Assembly (NCBI GenBank): GCA_902778585.1
Contig: CACYYD010000001.1
Span: 124,001-188,000, forward strand
Length of the DNA stretch: 64,000 bases
Direction of reading: 5' to 3'
Source of the DNA: an uncultured Eubacteriales bacterium
Lineage (GTDB): Bacteria > Bacillota > Clostridia > Peptostreptococcales > Anaerovoracaceae
The notes beneath the pieces were generated by a model that was not told where the DNA came from, did no database searches, and saw nothing but the letters and a program-made list of their open reading frames with translations. A program made the position numbers and the translations under genes. Shown in pieces: positions 1 to 10,082 of the stretch (positions are counted from its first letter, which is position 1; every line of letters starts with the position of its first letter).

Positions 1-518
1 CATACCAGATCAAATCGAACGCTTACTCGTTCGGATGCTGCTTCGCAGAGGTCGAGGTCGACATACCGATGTGCCGTGTAAGGCTTCTCAACATCGTGAA
101 CGTCCACGACTGCGGACAGGTGATCAACCCGCTGCTCGCCTCCGGGCAGGTCCACGGCGGCCAGAGCATGGGAATAGGATATGCTCTTTCGGAAAAGCTG
201 ATGTGGGATGAGAAGACAGGCAGACCGCTGAACAACAATCTGCTTGACTACAAGCTGTCGTCATTCATGGATCATCCGAGACTGAATGCGGCATTTGTAG
301 AGAACTACGAGCCTACCAGCGCTTACGGCACAAAGGGACTCGGAGAACCGCCGGCATGTCCGGTAGCTCCGGCCATCAGAAACGCCATAGGCGCGGCAAC
401 GGGCCTGTACATAAACGAGCTCCCGCTGTCACCGCACACTCTGTTCAGAGAATTCTCTGACGCGGGACTCATAAACGATCCATGGAGAAAAGAAGAGCAG
501 GGAAAGGAGGGCAGATAG
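1..518 (+). CDS. xdhA: Xanthine dehydrogenase molybdenum-binding subunit, C-terminal part (5' end outside window)
   Basis: Only the last 171 residues are present; the first complete codon is at base 3. The visible part has the closing signature of the molybdopterin subunit of xanthine dehydrogenase: NIVNVHDCGQVINP, then GQVHGGQSMGIGYALSE, then GTKGLGEPPACPVAPAIRNA. The glutamate in KGLGEPP corresponds to the active-site base of the family. It would oxidise hypoxanthine or xanthine, or run in reverse on urate, with electrons passing through the FAD and 2Fe-2S subunits encoded next. The stop lies one base before the xdhB start, and the order Mo-FAD-FeS matches E. coli xdhABC. Substrate cannot be set from this fragment. 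Confidence 0.9.
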   Translation, partial: YQIKSNAYSFGCCFAEVEVDIPMCRVRLLNIVNVHDCGQVINPLLASGQVHGGQSMGIGYALSEKLMWDEKTGRPLNNNLLDYKLSSFMDHPRLNAAFVENYEPTSAYGTKGLGEPPACPVAPAIRNAIGAATGLYINELPLSPHTLFREFSDAGLINDPWRKEEQGKEGR

Positions 519-519
519 C

Positions 520-1407
520 ATGTATGACATGAAGGCGCTTTACGAAGCCGAAAGCGTGCAGGATGCCGTCAGACTCAGACTGGAGCATCCGGACGCCCAG
601 ATACTTGCGGGAGGTTCTGACGTGCTCGTTCAGATACGTGAGGGCCGCAGGGCCGGAGCTGAGTTCATCAGCATATACATGCTCGACGAGCTCAGAGGAG
701 TAAGCATCGATGAGGAGGAAAACATCCGCATCGGCTCTCTCACAAGCTTCTCGCATATCACTAAGGACCCTATAATCCAGAAATATATAAACGTTCTCGG
801 AGAGGCCGTCGACATGGTCGGAGGTCCTCAGATAAGAGCGATAGGAACCATCGGAGGCAATACCTGCAACGGAGTAACTTCTGCTGATTCAGCATCGACG
901 CTGATGGCGTGGGATGCGGTGATCGAGCTTACCGGTTCCGAAGGAACAAGGCGCGTTCCTATAAAGGACTTCTATATTAAGGCTAAGGTAGTTGACATAA
1001 GACCTGATGAGATCCAGACAGCGATACTGATCCCGAAGGAATCCTACGAAAACTGCTTCGGCCACTATATCAAATACTCGATGAGAAACGCCCTTGATAT
1101 CGCGACCACAGGCTGCTCGGTCAACGCTGTTCTGAGCGATGACAAAAAGAGATTCGAGCGCGTACGCATAGGATACGGCGTTGCATCACCGATCCCTATC
1201 AGGGCGTACAGCGCTGAGGAATTCATCAAAGGTAAGGAAATAAACGAAGAGAATATCAAGGAATTTGCGCTGACTGTACTGCAGGATGTTAATCCGCGTG
1301 ACAGCTGGCGTGCCGGAAAGGCTCTTCGTCAGCACATTTCGGTAGTCATGGCTGAACGTGCTCTCAAAGAGTGTGTAAAGCTTGCAGGAGGTGAAGCTGA
1401 TGAGTAA
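520..1407 (+). CDS. xdhB: Xanthine dehydrogenase FAD-binding subunit
   Basis: A 295-residue protein of the CoxM/XdhB FAD-binding family. The flavin-binding signatures LAGGSDVLVQ (about residue 29) and IGTIGGNTCNG (about residue 107) are clear, and a C-terminal CO-dehydrogenase-flavoprotein-type domain follows. It passes electrons between the 2Fe-2S subunit and NAD(P) or a ferredoxin. The start at 520 is backed by an AAAGGAGG ribosome site that lies inside the end of the xdhA reading frame. It overlaps xdhC by eight bases, so the three subunits are translationally coupled. Confidence 0.93.
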   Translation: MYDMKALYEAESVQDAVRLRLEHPDAQILAGGSDVLVQIREGRRAGAEFISIYMLDELRGVSIDEEENIRIGSLTSFSHITKDPIIQKYINVLGEAVDMVGGPQIRAIGTIGGNTCNGVTSADSASTLMAWDAVIELTGSEGTRRVPIKDFYIKAKVVDIRPDEIQTAILIPKESYENCFGHYIKYSMRNALDIATTGCSVNAVLSDDKKRFERVRIGYGVASPIPIRAYSAEEFIKGKEINEENIKEFALTVLQDVNPRDSWRAGKALRQHISVVMAERALKECVKLAGGEADE

Positions 1408-1951
1408 GCAGTACAAGGTGGTCCACTGCACCGTTAACGGAAAAGAGATAGAGCAGATAGTGGATGTGCGCGAGTCACTCACTGACATGCTCAGAAATGA
1501 CCTCCGCCTGACTTCGGTAAAGAAGGGCTGCGAGGTAGGCGAGTGCGGAGCGTGCACCGTCATAATAAACGGCGAGGGCTTCAACTCGTGCATCTACCTT
1601 GCTGTATGGGCAGAAGGCAAGGAGATATGGACGCTCGAAGGTCTTACCGGCCCGGGCGGAGAGCTCTCTGACATCCAGCAGGCATTCGTGGATGAAGGAG
1701 CCATACAGTGCGGATTCTGCACTCCGGGCTTCATAATGACCAGCTGGGAGATAGTTAATTCAGGTAAAGAATATACGGATGACGAGCTCAGGAAGGCTCT
1801 GTCGGGACACCTCTGCAGGTGCACCGGATATGAGAACATCTTCCGTGCCGTCAAGAAGACGATGCTTAGACATCTCGGCAAGTATGAAGAGGCCGAACTC
1901 GTAAATTCGCAGGGCATCACGGAATATCCGGAACCGATGCCTTTCAAGTAG
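1400..1951 (+). CDS. xdhC: Xanthine dehydrogenase 2Fe-2S subunit
   Basis: A 183-residue small subunit with two 2Fe-2S clusters. The N-terminal plant-ferredoxin-type ligands are in CEVGECGACTV followed by a Cys in FNSC. The C-terminal cluster ligands are in CGFCTPG and CRCTGY. All eight cysteines are present. A longer frame opens at a TTG at 1382, but the ATG at 1400 has a GCAGGAGGTG ribosome site at good spacing and is preferred. It overlaps the end of xdhB and completes a normal three-subunit hydroxylase. Confidence 0.93.
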   Translation: MSKQYKVVHCTVNGKEIEQIVDVRESLTDMLRNDLRLTSVKKGCEVGECGACTVIINGEGFNSCIYLAVWAEGKEIWTLEGLTGPGGELSDIQQAFVDEGAIQCGFCTPGFIMTSWEIVNSGKEYTDDELRKALSGHLCRCTGYENIFRAVKKTMLRHLGKYEEAELVNSQGITEYPEPMPFK

Positions 1952-1976
1952 CACAGAGATCGCAAGGAGAATGCTT

Positions 1977-2789
1977 ATGGCTAGTCAACTGTTAATGGCA
2001 AAGAGCCCTGAAGAGGCGATCAGCGCAAAGACAGCGCAGGCAGCCTTCCTTGCAGGGGGTACGGAAGTAAACCGTCTGGGTTCTTCCGTGGACGCTGAGA
2101 CACTGATATCCCTGAAAAAATGCAGCGGACTTGACGGCATCGAAAGCGATGCAGGATATGTGACCATCGGAAGCATGTGCACATTCCAGCAGCTTATAGA
2201 ATCGGATAAGGTGCCGGCATATATCAGGGAAGCAGCGCATTTCATGGCATCACGCACAAAACGCAACATGGCCACTATAGGCGGCAACATCGCATCCATG
2301 AGGAGAGATTCGTATATGATCCCGGCACTCATAGCGGCCGGTGCTGTCCTTGAACTGGCCGGCAGCGGCGGATCGTGCCGCATCGGTATCGAAGAGTATC
2401 TTGACAAGGCGGCTGAATATGCCGGCTGTCTGATCCTCTCAGTCACGGTACCTGAAAAGATAAAACTTATGTCGAAGCGCTATTCGAATACGGCGCAGAG
2501 CCACGCGGTGCTTACGATGAGCGCTGCCGTCTGCGGGGACGGTATCGTGATGGCCGCTGCGCTCAAGAACAGCGGGATATACCGCCTGATGGATTTCGAA
2601 AAGGCGCTCAAGGCTGATCCTGAGATGTCCGACGATGACATAATCAGCTGGTTCAGAAACTGGGACGCCATAAGAGTCGAAGCAGACATGTTCGGAGGCG
2701 AAGACTACAAGCGCTATCTGATGGGCGTCACCGCATGTGACTTCCGTGCCGGACTTGCATCCGGCTCCGGAAAGGAGGTGGAGTCATGA
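1977..2789 (+). CDS. ygfM: Second FAD-binding subunit, YgfM-like
   Basis: A 270-residue paralogue of XdhB with the flavin motifs FLAGGTEVNR and MATIGGNIAS. It lies directly before xdhD, with an ATGA overlap, as ygfM does in E. coli, so it is probably the flavin partner of XdhD. An ATG at 1971 also exists, but the AAGGAG at 1964-1969 is correctly spaced only for 1977. It is shorter and more diverged than XdhB. The electron acceptor is unknown; YgfK, encoded downstream, is a candidate by context only. Confidence 0.85.
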   Translation: MASQLLMAKSPEEAISAKTAQAAFLAGGTEVNRLGSSVDAETLISLKKCSGLDGIESDAGYVTIGSMCTFQQLIESDKVPAYIREAAHFMASRTKRNMATIGGNIASMRRDSYMIPALIAAGAVLELAGSGGSCRIGIEEYLDKAAEYAGCLILSVTVPEKIKLMSKRYSNTAQSHAVLTMSAAVCGDGIVMAAALKNSGIYRLMDFEKALKADPEMSDDDIISWFRNWDAIRVEADMFGGEDYKRYLMGVTACDFRAGLASGSGKEVES

Positions 2790-5668
2790 TCAACTGCACT
2801 ATCAACGGCAAAAAACGCTCGATAGACATCGATCCTGTAAAGAGCCTCCGCGAGATGCTTCTCAAAAATGGCAACTTTGCGGTCAGAGACAGCGATGATG
2901 CAGAGGGCTTCTGCGGAAGCGACACCGTGCTCCTTGACGGGACCCCGGTATTCGCGAATCTGGTTCTCGCCGGAGAGGCTGAGGGCTGCGAGATCGTAAC
3001 ACCGGACAGCCTGGGAGACTCCATGCACCTTACAGTAGTGCAGCAGGCTCTGATCGATGCCGGAGTCGTACAGAGCGCATACAACGCTCCTGCGGCTGCG
3101 CTTCTCATGACATGGCTGTTTGACAACAACCCGGATCCTTCAAGAGAGGATGTAAAGGATGTGCTCTCCGGCATATTCATACGTGACGCCGGATACGAGC
3201 AGTACTATCTGGCTGCGAAACTCATCAAGGAAAAACTGGCGACAGGTGAGTACAAGACCGAGATCGCCCCTGAGTTCAGACCGCAGCTTAAGTCGGTAGG
3301 CAAGGTGATGCCTAAGGTCGACGCTCCTCAGCTGGTCTCGGGAGAGAGGGCATTCGTAGAGGATTACGTGGATGATGATACCTGCTACATGGTGGTCCTC
3401 CGCTCGCCGTATGCCCACGCTTATGTAAATAAGATCGACACGTCAAAAGCCGAGGCGCTTCCGGGAGTCATCAAGGTCATAACCGCATACAACTGCCCGG
3501 ATGTCACCTACATGTCGGCAGGACAGGGCGAGCCTGAACCGTCCCCTCACGACAGACGCCTTCTCAACAAGAAGGTGAGACACGTTGGCGACCGTGTGGC
3601 TGCCATCGTCGCTGAGACGCTCGAAGAAGCGATAAAGGCACGTGACCTCATCGAGGTCGAATACGAGCCGCTGGACGCCGTATTTACGGTCGAGGAGGCA
3701 ATGGCAGAGGGCGCTCCGCTGGTACACAACGGAAGAGTCCAGTACAACGCCGGTGCCCCGGACGACCTTGACGAATACAACGCTAAACTTTCGGGAGACG
3801 AGAGAGAGGGCAAGGTAGTATATCAGTTCCCTCTGCACGGAGATGTGCTCCACAACGTGGCGGCCGCGAACCACGGCGGCATAGGCGATGTGGACAAGGC
3901 CTTCGAAGAGGCTGACGCTGTGGTCGAGGCAACATACCAGACGAGCCAGATCCAGCATACGCCGCTTGAGACACACATCTGTTTCTCGAAACTCGAGAAC
4001 GGAAGACTCATAGTCTACGCAAGCACTCAGGTGCCGTATCACGTGCGCCGTATCGTCAGCTGGGTAACGGGTCTGCCGCAGAACAAGATACACGTCATAA
4101 AGACCAGGGTAGGAGGCGGATACGGCTCCAAGCAGGACATCCTCGTTGAGGACCTTACTGCATACGCCACATTCGCGACAGGAAGACCTGTTCTTTATCA
4201 CAACACGCGCGAGGAGGAGTTTATCGCGAACTCCACCAGGCACCCGATGCGCGTCCATGTAAAGATGGGCGGCAAGAAGGACGGGTCCATCACGGGCATC
4301 TACATGAAGGTAGACGCAAACACAGGCCCGTACGGAAATCACGCACTGACGGTGCCTATGAACAGCTGCTCAAAGACTCTGCCGCTGTTCAAGTGCGACA
4401 ACATGAAATACGATCTTACGATCTACTATACGAACACTCCGCCTGCCGGAGCATATCAGGGCTACGGCACGCCTAAGGGAACATACGGCCTCATGATGGC
4501 GATGTGCGAACTTGCGGACAAGCTCGGAGTGGACTACAAGGAGATGGTCCTCAAGAACCATGTTGAAGAAGGCTACATGCTCGAGATCCTAAAGGGACTA
4601 GGCGAGGGACGTGAAGGAAACGTCGTTCCGGTAGGATCCTGCGGACTCAGAGAAGCGGTCGAAAAGGGCTGCGAGATGATCGAGTGGGGCAAGCGCGAGG
4701 AGAGCGATGACCCTGACTGGAAGATAGGAAAGGGCTTCGCGATGATAATGCAGGGCTCGGGTCTTCCGGGTCTCGACCACGCGAACGCGATAGCAAAACT
4801 CGAGATGGACGGCTCCATAATAGTGCTGTCCGGAGCCGCAGATATCGGGACCGGCCTCGATACCATCATAGCGAAGGTGGCCAGCGACATACTCTGCGTA
4901 CCTGTTGAGAGGATCACCGTCATAACGGGTGATACTGACTCCGGAGCCTTCGATACAGGATCGTACGCATCATCGGGAACATTCTTCAGCGGCAACGCGG
5001 CAGTGGTCGCATCCACCAAACTGAAGGAAATGATACTCAATGAGGCGGCTCTGCAGCTTGGAGAAGACAAGGACGACATGGAACTTGACTGGCCGGGCGA
5101 AGTCATCTCTAAGAAGACGGGTAAAAAGTTATCGTATTATGAGATCATACACACAGCCACATCGGGAACGGGCCGCGGACACCTTATTGCTCCGGGAAGC
5201 TTCACAACGGCGGCATCTTCGGTGCCTTACGGAGCACACTTCGCACAGGTCGCTGTCAACATCAAGACCGGTGAAGTCAAGGTCCAGAAGTTCTACGCCG
5301 TCCAGGATGCGGGCACTCCGATCAACCCGGAGGCAGCTCTCTGCCAGATGTACGGCGCGTCACTGAAATCGATAGGTCATACGCTTTATGAAGATATGAT
5401 ACTCGACGAGGACGGCCGCTGTGTGAACGCAAACATGACGGACTACGGAGTCCCGATGATCTCGGAGCAACCAGACGACTTCAAAGCTGTTCTGATAGAC
5501 GTGGACGATCCGGACGGACCGTTCGGCGCCAAGTCGATCTCTGAGATCGCTTGCAACGGCGCTGCTCCGGCTATCGGCAACGCCATCCATGATGCCTGCG
5601 GCGTCTGGATGAGAAGCTGGCCGATGACTCCTGAGAAGATATTGAGAGAATTAGGGAAGATAAAATAA
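2786..5668 (+). CDS. xdhD: XdhD-type fused molybdenum hydroxylase with degenerate 2Fe-2S domain
   Basis: A 960-residue protein. Residues 1-150 have the shape of a 2Fe-2S subunit, and the rest is a molybdopterin-binding hydroxylase with RVGGGYGSKQD, GAYQGYGTPKG, ADIGTGLDT and FGAKSISEIACNGAAP. The cluster ligands of the N-terminal domain are almost all gone: the first site keeps one Cys (FCGSD), CGFC is replaced by SAYN, and CRCTGY by FIRDAGY. From recall, E. coli XdhD shows the same loss, so this is a family trait rather than decay. The protein belongs to the anaerobic urate/purine gene set. It overlaps ygfM by ATGA and is followed 27 bases later by ssnA. Confidence 0.9.
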   Translation: MINCTINGKKRSIDIDPVKSLREMLLKNGNFAVRDSDDAEGFCGSDTVLLDGTPVFANLVLAGEAEGCEIVTPDSLGDSMHLTVVQQALIDAGVVQSAYNAPAAALLMTWLFDNNPDPSREDVKDVLSGIFIRDAGYEQYYLAAKLIKEKLATGEYKTEIAPEFRPQLKSVGKVMPKVDAPQLVSGERAFVEDYVDDDTCYMVVLRSPYAHAYVNKIDTSKAEALPGVIKVITAYNCPDVTYMSAGQGEPEPSPHDRRLLNKKVRHVGDRVAAIVAETLEEAIKARDLIEVEYEPLDAVFTVEEAMAEGAPLVHNGRVQYNAGAPDDLDEYNAKLSGDEREGKVVYQFPLHGDVLHNVAAANHGGIGDVDKAFEEADAVVEATYQTSQIQHTPLETHICFSKLENGRLIVYASTQVPYHVRRIVSWVTGLPQNKIHVIKTRVGGGYGSKQDILVEDLTAYATFATGRPVLYHNTREEEFIANSTRHPMRVHVKMGGKKDGSITGIYMKVDANTGPYGNHALTVPMNSCSKTLPLFKCDNMKYDLTIYYTNTPPAGAYQGYGTPKGTYGLMMAMCELADKLGVDYKEMVLKNHVEEGYMLEILKGLGEGREGNVVPVGSCGLREAVEKGCEMIEWGKREESDDPDWKIGKGFAMIMQGSGLPGLDHANAIAKLEMDGSIIVLSGAADIGTGLDTIIAKVASDILCVPVERITVITGDTDSGAFDTGSYASSGTFFSGNAAVVASTKLKEMILNEAALQLGEDKDDMELDWPGEVISKKTGKKLSYYEIIHTATSGTGRGHLIAPGSFTTAASSVPYGAHFAQVAVNIKTGEVKVQKFYAVQDAGTPINPEAALCQMYGASLKSIGHTLYEDMILDEDGRCVNANMTDYGVPMISEQPDDFKAVLIDVDDPDGPFGAKSISEIACNGAAPAIGNAIHDACGVWMRSWPMTPEKILRELGKIK

Positions 5669-5695
5669 TAAACGGTGCAGAAGGGAGGATATTAC

Positions 5696-7036
5696 ATGCT
5701 TTTAATAGGAAACGGACAACTGATCACAAGGGATCCTGAATTCCCTTATCTTAAGGATGGAGCGGTCGTCATCGACGGCGAAGTCATAAAGGATGTCGGA
5801 ACGTTTGCCGACATGAAGGCAGCGTATCCTGATGCTGAATTCGTTGATGCAAAGGGCGGCATCATCATGCCGGGCCTTATCAACGCGCATACGCATATCT
5901 ATTCCGGTCTCGCGAGAGGACTGGCCATTGATGGCCACAATCCTACAAACTTCTTTGAGATACTTGACGGGATGTGGTGGAACATCGACCGCCATCTGAC
6001 CATAGACGGCACAAAGGCCAGCGCATACGCGACCATACTCGACTGCATCAGAGACGGTGTCACTACCATCTTTGACCATCACGCAAGCTTCTGCGAGATC
6101 CCGGGATCGCTCTTCGCTATCAAGGATGTAGCCAAGGAGCTCGGGATGAGATCGTGCCTCTGCTATGAGGTATCCGAAAGAGACGGCGAGGAAAAGACTC
6201 TTCAGAGCATTCAGGAGAACGCTGAGTTCGCGAAATGGGCACAGAAGGAAGACGACGACATGATAAAGGCCATGTTCGGCGGTCATGCTCTCTTCACTAT
6301 CTCGGACAAGACTTTCGAGAAGATGGTAGAGGCCAACGACGGCATGACAGGATTCCACATCCATGTTGCTGAGGGCATGAACGATGTCTATGACAGCCTC
6401 AGAAACTACGGCTGCAGACCGATAAACAGACTGCTGTACAACGGACTCCTCGGAGACAAAACACTTCTGGGACACTGCATCCACGTGAGCCCTGCCGAGA
6501 TGGACATCATCAAGGAGACAGGCACAATGGTAGTCAACAACCCTGAGTCCAACATGGGCAATGCGGTAGGCTGCGCACCTGTGCTCCAGATGATGGCAAA
6601 GGGCATCACAGTCGGTATGGGAACCGATGCTTATACGCATGACATGCTCGAGAGCTTAAAGGTATTCCTCATCATCCAGAGACACAACGCTGCTATGCCG
6701 AACGTTGCATGGGGAGAGGACTGCACGATGCTCTTCGAGAACAACAGAAAGATCGCTGCCAAGTACTTCAAAAAGCCTCTCGGCATCCTGAAGGCAGGCG
6801 CTGCAGCAGACGTCATCGTAATGGATTACAAGCCGTTCACACCGTTCTCGGATGAGAACATCGACGGCCACATGATCTTCGGAATGATGGGCAAGAACTG
6901 CAGAACGACTATCATCAACGGAAAGGTACTGTATAAGGACAGAGAATTCGTGGGTATCGATGAGGAGGCAATCAATGCCTGGACTCTGGAGCAGAGCAAG
7001 AAGCTCTGGGGCGAGCTCAATCACAGGGAATACTAG
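5696..7036 (+). CDS. ssnA: SsnA-type amidohydrolase (putative aminohydrolase)
   Basis: A 446-residue member of the metal-dependent amidohydrolase superfamily. The metal site is visible as NAHTHIYSG, GFHIHVAEG, LGHCIHVS and GMGTDAYTHD. The length is close to E. coli SsnA (about 442). The frame extends upstream to 5675, but AAGGGAGG at 5681-5688 places the start at 5696. SsnA sits between xdhD and ygfK here and in relatives and is a core member of the purine-degradation set. It probably hydrolyses a ring C-N bond of a purine-derived intermediate; the exact substrate is not readable from sequence. Confidence 0.9.
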   Translation: MLLIGNGQLITRDPEFPYLKDGAVVIDGEVIKDVGTFADMKAAYPDAEFVDAKGGIIMPGLINAHTHIYSGLARGLAIDGHNPTNFFEILDGMWWNIDRHLTIDGTKASAYATILDCIRDGVTTIFDHHASFCEIPGSLFAIKDVAKELGMRSCLCYEVSERDGEEKTLQSIQENAEFAKWAQKEDDDMIKAMFGGHALFTISDKTFEKMVEANDGMTGFHIHVAEGMNDVYDSLRNYGCRPINRLLYNGLLGDKTLLGHCIHVSPAEMDIIKETGTMVVNNPESNMGNAVGCAPVLQMMAKGITVGMGTDAYTHDMLESLKVFLIIQRHNAAMPNVAWGEDCTMLFENNRKIAAKYFKKPLGILKAGAAADVIVMDYKPFTPFSDENIDGHMIFGMMGKNCRTTIINGKVLYKDREFVGIDEEAINAWTLEQSKKLWGELNHREY

Positions 7037-7071
7037 AAGAGTGTAGATATCGGTAAGAGGAGGATCAAAGA

Positions 7072-10065
7072 ATGAGTGATATTATGCGACCGATACCGTA
7101 TGATCACCTGCTGAACTGGGTGCTTGAGGAATACGGCAAGAGCAAAAGCATTTTCGGCGTTTCCAAACTTGTAAAACATACCAACGGACAGGCTCTTCCG
7201 ATCTTTGATGAGAAGATCGAGTCGCCGTTCGGACCTGCTGCCGGTCCTAATACGCAGCTCGCGCAGAACATCATAGCTTCATATGTTGCCGGTTCGAGAT
7301 TCTTCGAACTCAAGACCGTGCAGGACATGGACGGTCCGGACCTCGCGGCGTGTGTTGCAAAGCCTTGCATCACGGCTCACGACGAGTGCTACAACTGCGA
7401 GTGGTCGACTGAGCTTTATGTGCATCAGGCATTTGATGAGTATGTAAAGGCATGGTTCATCTGCAAGATCCTATCCAAAGAGCTGGGACTGGGCGATCCT
7501 GACGGATTTGTATTCAACATGTCCGTTGGCTACGACCTCGAGGGTATCAAGAAGGATAAGGTAAACACTTACATAGACGGCATGAAGGATGCTTCCGGTA
7601 CGGAAGTCTTCAGAAATGCCATGGAAGTATCGCTGCAGGCTGTAAAGGACGGAAGACTGAAGAATGTCGATGAGGACTTCATCAGATCCATCCCTGCAAG
7701 GATCTCGAACTCCATTACAGAGTCGACACTGCACGGCTGCCCGCCGGATGAGATCGAGAGGATAGCATCCTATCTGATCAAAGAGAAGGGGCTTAACACA
7801 TTCATCAAGTGCAACCCGACACTGCTCGGATATGAGTTCGCAAGAGAGAGACTGGATTCGCTCGGATTCAGCTACATCGCCTTCGACGACCATCACTTCC
7901 TTGAAGACCTTCAGTGGAAGGATGCAGTCCCGATGTTCGAGAGACTGCAGAAGCTCTGCGATGACAGAGGCCTCGAATTCGGAGTCAAGCTCACAAACAC
8001 ATTCCCTGTGGATGTAAAGGCAGGGGAGCTTCCGTCAGAAGAGATGTATATGTCCGGACGCAGCTTATTCCCGCTGACCATCGAACTGGCAAGAAGGATA
8101 ACAAAGCAGTTTGACGGAAAACTGAGGATCAGCTTCTCGGGCGGCGCAGATTTCTTCAACATCAAGGATATATTCGAAGCAGGCATCTGGCCTATCACAA
8201 TGGCTACTACAGTCCTTAAGCCGGGCGGGTACCAGAGAATGTCCCAGATCGGTGAAAAGCTGATGGACTGCGGCTGCGAGAGATTCGCGGGCGTAGATCT
8301 CGGAAAGGTCGAGAAGCTTGTTGAGGTCTCCCAGGGAGACAGAAACCGCAAGCCAATCAAGCCGCTGCCTGATAGAAAGAACGGCGAAGACCTGCCGATG
8401 TTCGACTGCTTCACAGCTCCTTGCAGCGGCGGATGCCCGATCAATCAGGACATCCCTGCATACCTCGAGGCAATGGAGAAGGGCGACAGCGAGACAGCTC
8501 TTAAGATAATCCTCGAGAAGAACGCACTTCCGTTCACGACAGGAACCATCTGCCCGCATACATGCGCTGACAGATGCATGAGAAACCACTATGAATCGGC
8601 TCTCAGGATCCGTGAGGTCAAGCTGATGGCTGCTGAGGCTGCCTGCGCTAAGGTGCTTCCGGGCCTCAAGGCTGCTGCACCTTCCGGCAAGAAGGTAGCT
8701 GTTATCGGCGGAGGTCCTGCAGGACTTGCTGCAGCTTCATTCCTGTCAAGAGCAGGCGCTGATGTAACAGTATTCGAGAAGCAGGACAAGATGGGCGGCG
8801 TTCCGAGATACGTCATCCCTGGATTCAGGATCGGCGATGAGGCGATCGACAGCGACGTGGCACTCTGCTCCGCATACGGCGCAAAGATGGTCACAGGACG
8901 CGAGATCGCATCCGTGCAGGAGCTTAAGGATGAAGGCTTCGAGAACATCGTAGTCTGCATCGGAGCATGGGCACACGGCCGCAAGGCTCTCAAGTACGGT
9001 GATGAGATCGATGCTCTTGAGTTCCTGCAGGCAGTAAAGGCTCAGCCTGGCGCATGCGATCTGGGAACAGACGTAGTCGTCATCGGCGGCGGAAACACAG
9101 CTATGGACGTAGCAAGAGCCGCAAAGAGACAGCCGGGAGTCGAGCACGTACGCCTGGTATACAGAAGAGACAGACGCAACATGCCGGCTGATGAGGAAGA
9201 GCTGGTAATGGCCGTAGAGGACGGAGTCGAGTTCATGGAGCTCCTCGCACCTGTCGGAACAGAGAACGGCATGCTGAAGTGCGAGATCAACGTTCTCGGC
9301 GAGCCTGACGCAAGCGGCAGAAGATCACCTGTAGGAACAGGCGAATTCTGCGAGGTACCTGCAACAGCAGTCATCTGCGCTGTAGGTGAGCGCATCATGA
9401 CAGGTCTCTACGAGGCAGCAGGAGCAGAGCTCACAGAGAAGGGCGCACCTGTTGTTGATGAGAACCTGATGACGACAGTACCTGGCCTGTACGCAGCAGG
9501 AGACTGCAGAAGAGGTCCTGCAACAGTAGTAAAGGCTATCGCTGATGCACAGACAGTCGCGGCTGCGATCACCGGAGCTAAGTTCGATGCCTGCGAAGCT
9601 GCAAACGCTGCAGGCGACATGGACAAGCTGCTCGGAAGAAAGGGAGATCTCAGGGATGCTCCTGAGGGCAAGGCTGATGACAGATGCCTCGGCTGCAGCA
9701 CGGTATGCGAGGTCTGCACAGACGTATGTCCTAACAGAGCGAATGTCGTTATCGATGTTCCGGGCTTCGTTAAGCCTCAGATCCTGCATGTTGACGGCAT
9801 GTGCAACGAGTGCGGAAACTGCGCGGTATTCTGCCCGTACAGCGGACGTCCTTACAAGGATAAGTTCACTCTGTTCTGGAGCGAAGAGGACTTCAAGGAC
9901 AGCGAGAACAACGGATTCCTGTTCACAGGAGACACAAAGGTATGCGTAAGGCTGTTCGGAAATGCTGCCGAGCATGACATCGCAGACCCAGCGTGCGCTC
10001 TGCCGGAAGGAGTGCTGGCATTCATCAAGGCAGTAAAGGAAAACTACGGATATCTTATCGGATAG
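7072..10065 (+). CDS. ygfK: YgfK-type FAD/NAD(P)/Fe-S oxidoreductase (annotated selenate reductase subunit)
   Basis: A 997-residue multidomain protein. The N-terminal 430 residues form a dihydroorotate-dehydrogenase-like region. Next comes a glutamate-synthase-small-subunit-like Fe-S region with CTAPCSGGCPINQD and CPHTCADRC. A FAD-binding GGGPAGLAAA and a second nucleotide fold, VVIGGGNTAMDVAR, follow. The C-terminus has a two-cluster ferredoxin (CLGCSTVCEVCTDVCPN and CNECGNCAVFCP). This composition suits moving electrons from NAD(P)H or ferredoxin to a reductive purine-ring enzyme. The family name selenate reductase is historical; the context here is purine degradation. The start at 7072 follows an AAGAGGAGG ribosome site. 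Confidence 0.9.
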   Translation: MSDIMRPIPYDHLLNWVLEEYGKSKSIFGVSKLVKHTNGQALPIFDEKIESPFGPAAGPNTQLAQNIIASYVAGSRFFELKTVQDMDGPDLAACVAKPCITAHDECYNCEWSTELYVHQAFDEYVKAWFICKILSKELGLGDPDGFVFNMSVGYDLEGIKKDKVNTYIDGMKDASGTEVFRNAMEVSLQAVKDGRLKNVDEDFIRSIPARISNSITESTLHGCPPDEIERIASYLIKEKGLNTFIKCNPTLLGYEFARERLDSLGFSYIAFDDHHFLEDLQWKDAVPMFERLQKLCDDRGLEFGVKLTNTFPVDVKAGELPSEEMYMSGRSLFPLTIELARRITKQFDGKLRISFSGGADFFNIKDIFEAGIWPITMATTVLKPGGYQRMSQIGEKLMDCGCERFAGVDLGKVEKLVEVSQGDRNRKPIKPLPDRKNGEDLPMFDCFTAPCSGGCPINQDIPAYLEAMEKGDSETALKIILEKNALPFTTGTICPHTCADRCMRNHYESALRIREVKLMAAEAACAKVLPGLKAAAPSGKKVAVIGGGPAGLAAASFLSRAGADVTVFEKQDKMGGVPRYVIPGFRIGDEAIDSDVALCSAYGAKMVTGREIASVQELKDEGFENIVVCIGAWAHGRKALKYGDEIDALEFLQAVKAQPGACDLGTDVVVIGGGNTAMDVARAAKRQPGVEHVRLVYRRDRRNMPADEEELVMAVEDGVEFMELLAPVGTENGMLKCEINVLGEPDASGRRSPVGTGEFCEVPATAVICAVGERIMTGLYEAAGAELTEKGAPVVDENLMTTVPGLYAAGDCRRGPATVVKAIADAQTVAAAITGAKFDACEAANAAGDMDKLLGRKGDLRDAPEGKADDRCLGCSTVCEVCTDVCPNRANVVIDVPGFVKPQILHVDGMCNECGNCAVFCPYSGRPYKDKFTLFWSEEDFKDSENNGFLFTGDTKVCVRLFGNAAEHDIADPACALPEGVLAFIKAVKENYGYLIG

Positions 10066-10082
10066 ATCAGGAAATTCTTAAT

